Source: Hyphomicrobiales bacterium (GTDB lineage Bacteria; Pseudomonadota; Alphaproteobacteria; Rhizobiales; Xanthobacteraceae). Taken from it: a stretch of 27,164 nt of DNA. Numbering within the stretch: position 1 is the stretch's first letter; each line of letters opens with the position of its first letter. The notes below the pieces were generated by a model. The model saw only the letters and a program-made list of their open reading frames with translations, made no database searches and had not been told where the DNA came from. Below are positions 24,381 to 27,164 of the stretch, piece by piece. Where the stretch lies: assembly GCA_016210825.1 (NCBI GenBank), contig JACQTM010000290.1:1-27164 (forward strand), written 5' to 3'. Both the position numbers and the translations under genes were made by a program.

Positions 24381-25898
24381 ATGTTCGATCGTCTATCGGA
24401 AAAGCTTTCGGGGATTCTCGACCGCCTGACGCGGCGGGGCGCGTTGACAAAGGCCGACGTGGACGAGGCCTTGCGTGAGGTGCGTCGCGCGCTGATCGAG
24501 GCCGACGTGGCGCTTGAAGTAGCGCGTGCCCTCGTCGAACGCGTGCGCGAGCGCGCGGTCGGCGTTGAGGTGGTGAAATCCGTCACGCCGGGCCAGATGG
24601 TGGTGAAGATCGTCCATGACGAACTCGTGGCGACGCTCGGCGCCGATGCGCAGACGATCGATCTCAACGCACCCGCGCCGATCGCCATCATGATGTTGGG
24701 CCTGCAAGGGTCGGGTAAAACGACGACGACGGCCAAGCTCGCCAAGCGCCTCACGGATTTGGCGAGGCGCAAAGTCCTGATGGCCTCGCTCGACGTGCGC
24801 CGGCCGGCGGCGATGGAGCAGCTCGCGGTCCTCGGCAAGCAAATCTCCGTCGAGACGCTACCCGTGGTCGAAGGCCAAGTGCCGGCGCAAATCGCAAGCC
24901 GTGCGCTGCAAGCCGCCAGGCTGGGCGGCTATGACATCATGCTGCTCGACACCGCCGGCCGCACGACGCTGGACGAGGCGATGATGGCGGAAGCGGCCGA
25001 GGTCAAGCGCTCAGCGCAACCGCATGAAGTGCTGCTGGTGGCGGATGCGCTCACCGGACAGGACGCGATCAATCTCGCGCGCGCATTCGATGAGCGTGTT
25101 GGGCTCACCGGCATTGTGCTCACGCGCGTCGACGGCGACGGGCGCGGCGGCGCCGCGTTGTCCATGCGCGCGGTCACCGGCAAGCCGATCAAGCTGATCG
25201 GTACCGGCGAGAAGATGGACGCGCTTGAGAGTTTCGACCCCGCGCGCATCGCTGGACGCATTCTCGGCATGGGTGACATCGTCGCCCTGGTCGAGAAGGC
25301 CGCAGCCAATCTCGACGCCGAAAAAGCCGCGCGCGCCGCCGAAAAGATGCGCAAGGGCGCATTCGATCTGGCGGATTTGCGCGAACAGCTGACGCAGATG
25401 CAGTCGCTCGGCGGTATGTCCGGGTTGATGGGCATGCTGCCTGGCATTGCAAAAATGAAGAGCCAGCTTGCCAGTGCCAATCTCGACGACGGCATGCTCA
25501 GGCGGCAGATGGCGATCATCGATTCAATGACGCCGAAGGAACGCCGCGCACCCGACATCCTCAAAGCCAGCCGCAAGAAGCGCATCGCGGCCGGCTCCGG
25601 CACCAAGGTCGAGGAGATCAACAAGCTCCTGAAGATGCACCGGTCCATGGCCGACATGATGAAGGCGATGGGCGGCGCCAAGCGCGGCCCGATGGCCGGG
25701 CTCGCCCAGGCAATGGGTTTTGGCGGCGGCATGCCGTCGCCGGAGGAAATGGCGAAGCTCGCCGAAAAAATGCCCGGCGGCATGCCCGCACTGCCGCCGA
25801 ACTTCCCCGGCGCCGGCGGACCGCTGCCCGGTCTCGGCGGCAAGCTTCCCGGCTTTGGCGGACCGCCGCAGCTCCCCGGACTCGGAAAGAAGAAATGA
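24381..25898 (+). CDS. ffh: Signal recognition particle protein Ffh (SRP54 GTPase)
   Basis: This 505-residue protein has the N domain (1-95), the G domain and the M domain. In the G domain, G1 is GLQGSGKT (107-114), DTAGR is at 190-194, and TRVDGDGRGG (from 248) stands in place of the usual TKLDGDARGG. The methionine-rich M domain spans about 325-435 and includes RRAPDILKASRKKRIAAGSG, the SRP-RNA-binding helix-turn-helix. It binds signal sequences with 4.5S RNA and delivers ribosomes to FtsY. After about residue 440 there is a low-complexity tail rich in Gly, Pro, Met and Leu. AGGACG lies before the ATG. It leads the ffh-rpsP-rimM series. Confidence 0.97.
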   Translation: MFDRLSEKLSGILDRLTRRGALTKADVDEALREVRRALIEADVALEVARALVERVRERAVGVEVVKSVTPGQMVVKIVHDELVATLGADAQTIDLNAPAPIAIMMLGLQGSGKTTTTAKLAKRLTDLARRKVLMASLDVRRPAAMEQLAVLGKQISVETLPVVEGQVPAQIASRALQAARLGGYDIMLLDTAGRTTLDEAMMAEAAEVKRSAQPHEVLLVADALTGQDAINLARAFDERVGLTGIVLTRVDGDGRGGAALSMRAVTGKPIKLIGTGEKMDALESFDPARIAGRILGMGDIVALVEKAAANLDAEKAARAAEKMRKGAFDLADLREQLTQMQSLGGMSGLMGMLPGIAKMKSQLASANLDDGMLRRQMAIIDSMTPKERRAPDILKASRKKRIAAGSGTKVEEINKLLKMHRSMADMMKAMGGAKRGPMAGLAQAMGFGGGMPSPEEMAKLAEKMPGGMPALPPNFPGAGGPLPGLGGKLPGFGGPPQLPGLGKKK

Positions 25899-25921
25899 TG
25901 AAGCGATCAGTTCACATCGTC

Positions 25922-26015
25922 TTTCCGGACGCGCCGAAGGTGCGATCCGGAATCCAGCAGCAAACTCGCATGCATCTGGATTCCGGGCTCGCCGCTTCGC
26001 GGCGCCCCGGAATGA
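25922..26015. repeat. Palindromic intergenic repeat between ffh and rpsP
   Basis: CCGGAATCCAG (25947-25957) and CTGGATTCCGG (25976-25986) are perfect 11-base inverted arms. A second nested hairpin lies to the right: TTCCGGG (25981-25987) with CCCGGAA (26006-26012), enclosing GCCGC-TTC-GCGGC (25991-26003). The pattern is that of the short mobile palindromes common in Rhizobiales genomes. It lies in the mRNA between two cotranscribed genes. Confidence 0.7.
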
Positions 26016-26043
26016 CAGTCACTTTGTAAAGAAAGGAAATACA

Positions 26044-26451
26044 ATGCCCGTAGTTATTCGCATGGCCCGCGCCGGAACGAAAAAGCGGCCGGTCTATCAC
26101 ATCGTCATTGCCGACAATCGCGCGCCCCGCGACGGCCGTTTCATCGAGCGGCTCGGTTTCTTCAATCCGCTGCTGCCCAAGGAACACAAGGATCGCCTCA
26201 AGCTCGACCTCGACAAGGTAAAGGCCTGGCTCGCCAAGGGCGCGCAGCCATCCGACCGCGTCATGCGCTTCCTCGACGCCGCCGGCATCCGCAAGCGTGA
26301 GAAGCGCAACAATCCAGAAAAAGCGGTTCCGCGCAAAGAACGCAAAGCCAAGGCGGAAGAGGCGGCCAAGGCCGCGGGTGCTGCGCCCGCTGCTGCCAAA
26401 CCAGCTGAGAAGCCAGCCGAAAAGCCGGCCGAGCAGCCGGCGGCGAGCTGA
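26044..26451 (+). CDS. rpsP: 30S ribosomal protein S16
   Basis: This 135-residue protein begins MPVVIRMARAGTKKRPVYHIV, with RAPRDGRFIERLGFFNP, both hallmarks of S16, a 30S assembly protein. AAGGAAA precedes the ATG. The core ends near residue 85. After it come KREKRNNPEKAV, a basic stretch, and an Ala/Pro/Lys/Glu-rich tail with three KPAE-like repeats. The tail makes it longer than the roughly 80-90 residues of enterobacterial S16, as in many alphaproteobacteria. The frame stays open to 25720 through ffh, but that is an out-of-frame shadow. It is followed by rimM, as usual. Confidence 0.97.
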   Translation: MPVVIRMARAGTKKRPVYHIVIADNRAPRDGRFIERLGFFNPLLPKEHKDRLKLDLDKVKAWLAKGAQPSDRVMRFLDAAGIRKREKRNNPEKAVPRKERKAKAEEAAKAAGAAPAAAKPAEKPAEKPAEQPAAS

Positions 26452-26466
26452 TTTTGGTCACTCAAC

Positions 26467-26513
26467 CCTCATTGTCCGAGACGCGCGGCTTCACCGCGCT
26501 CCTCACCATGAGG
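26467..26513 (-). repeat. Palindromic repeat, left copy (inverted)
   Basis: Read on the minus strand, this 47-base unit starts CCTCATGGTGAGGAGCG, contains GCGCGTCTCG and ends ATGAGG. It matches the unit at 26525-26569 at these conserved blocks but in opposite orientation. It lies between rpsP and rimM. Confidence 0.75.
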
Positions 26514-26524
26514 CCATCTTTCTT

Positions 26525-26569
26525 CCTCATCCTGAGGAGCGTCCGTAGGGCGCGTCTCGAAGGATGAGG
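26525..26569 (+). repeat. Palindromic repeat, right copy, containing the rimM ATG
   Basis: The unit starts CCTCATCCTGAGGAGCG and ends AGGATGAGG. Its ends form a perfect inverted repeat of 12 bases with flanks: CTTCCTCATCCT (26522-26533) and AGGATGAGGAAG (26561-26572). The ATG at 26564, the annotated-looking start of rimM, lies inside the right arm. Confidence 0.78.
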
Positions 26570-27145
26570 AAGCAACAAAAAAAAAGAGTCTGCGTGGCGC
26601 AGCTCGGTGCCGCGCACGGGCTCAAGGGTGAAATGTGGCTGCGGTCATTTACCGAGGAACCAGGCGCGGTAGCGGGCTACGGCGCGCTGGAGACGGAGGA
26701 CGGCGCACGCAGCTTCGAGATCGTAAACCTGCGCGCGGCGAAGGATCGCTTCGTCGTCAAACTTTCTGGTATCGACAATCGCGATGCAGCGGAAACGTTG
26801 CGCAACGTGAAGCTCTATGTGCCGCGCGACCGGCTACCGGCCATTGGTGACGAAAGTTTTTATCACGCCGACTTGATCGGCCTCGCCGCGGTGACGACAC
26901 GGGGCGAAGCGCTAGGCGAGCTTATCGCCATTCAAAATTATGGCGCCGGTGACATTCTGGAAATTCGTCTGCGCGACGGCACGACCGTGATGCTGCCGTT
27001 CACCGACACGACGGCGCCCAATGTCGATATCGATGCGGGTAAAATTGTCGTCGATCCGCCGGAGGGTGCGCTCACAGACGCGTCAAACCACTCACCGCCC
27101 CCCTTGCGGGGGAGGTCGGCGCCAACGGCGCCGAGAGGGGGGTAA
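26564..27145 (+). CDS. rimM: Ribosome maturation factor RimM
   Basis: This 193-residue protein has the RimM N-domain (LGAAHGLKGEMWLRSFTEEP), the linker FYHADLIGL, and the PRC-barrel part (NYGAGDILEIRLRDG, MLPFTDTTAPNVDID). It binds S19 and helps 30S 3'-domain maturation. The core ends near IVVDPPEG. The final 17 or so residues (SPPPLRGRSAPTAPRGG) are encoded by a palindromic repeat that also supplies the stop. At the other end, ATG 26564 lies inside a second kind of repeat with no normally spaced Shine-Dalgarno. GTG 26594, at the beginning of the conserved domain, is a serious alternative start. trmD probably follows outside the window. Confidence 0.93.
   Translation: MRKQQKKRVCVAQLGAAHGLKGEMWLRSFTEEPGAVAGYGALETEDGARSFEIVNLRAAKDRFVVKLSGIDNRDAAETLRNVKLYVPRDRLPAIGDESFYHADLIGLAAVTTRGEALGELIAIQNYGAGDILEIRLRDGTTVMLPFTDTTAPNVDIDAGKIVVDPPEGALTDASNHSPPPLRGRSAPTAPRGG
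27097..27142 (+). repeat. Palindromic repeat forming the rimM 3' end
   Basis: Two inner hairpins are visible, CCCCC-TTGC-GGGGG (around 27099-27112) and GGCGCC-AAC-GGCGCC (27118-27132), within flanks CCCCCC and GGGGGG. The 13 bases CTTGCGGGGGAGG (27103-27115) are the exact reverse complement of those at 20926-20938. Confidence 0.7.
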
Positions 27146-27164
27146 CTTGCTCTGCATTTATTTG

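Overview
The window is a gene-dense, GC-rich piece of core chromosome from an alphaproteobacterium, most likely Hyphomicrobiales (Rhizobiales) near the Bradyrhizobium / Rhodopseudomonas / Pseudolabrys group. I infer this from the gene order (zapE-mdh-sucC; acnA divergent from ccmABCDG; dapF-mtaB-ftsY-ispZ; ffh-rpsP-rimM), a DUF2794 gene, and palindromic intergenic repeats of a kind common in that order. I see no phage, IS element, CRISPR array, tRNA or rRNA gene.

Layout. 1-3.7 kb, minus strand: partial sucC, mdh and zapE, with a 475-bp leader/promoter gap before mdh. 3.9-5.0 kb, plus: two tandem, diverged GNAT-fold proteins; the second has lost the acetyl-CoA loop. 5.0-6.4 kb, minus: thpR and the GDSL esterase tesA. 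6.4-9.7 kb, plus: the ABC ATPase/permease pair that accompanies tesA in many proteobacteria. 10.0-11.4 kb, plus: a Bax-inhibitor-1 membrane protein with a structured leader and a clear terminator, then a Pat/MnaT-type acetyltransferase. 11.4-15.7 kb, minus: DUF2794, a gap with an orphan plus-strand terminator (possible small RNA), a secreted DUF1223 protein and aconitase acnA. 16.0-18.8 kb, plus: the cytochrome c maturation genes ccmA, B, C, D and G, with translationally coupled A-B and C-D junctions and a 56-residue ccmD. 18.8-23.4 kb: minus-strand ispZ, ftsY, mtaB and dapF, with a plus-strand RluA-type pseudouridine synthase lodged between ftsY and mtaB. 23.6-27.1 kb, plus: an exported GyrI-like protein, ffh, rpsP and rimM.

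How the genes fit together: TCA cycle (sucC, mdh, acnA); c-type cytochrome assembly (ccm); co-translational targeting (both SRP GTPases, Ffh and FtsY, about 4 kb apart); RNA and ribosome maturation (MtaB, RluA-like, ThpR, S16, RimM); and the last step towards meso-diaminopimelate (DapF).

I did not find a convincing new multi-gene system. The observations most worth checking are palindromic repeats that have entered reading frames (inside the pseudouridine synthase, and at both ends of rimM), the probable small RNA near 12.0 kb, the leader of the Bax-inhibitor gene, the GNAT pair, and the antisense placement of the pseudouridine synthase gene within a minus-strand gene series.
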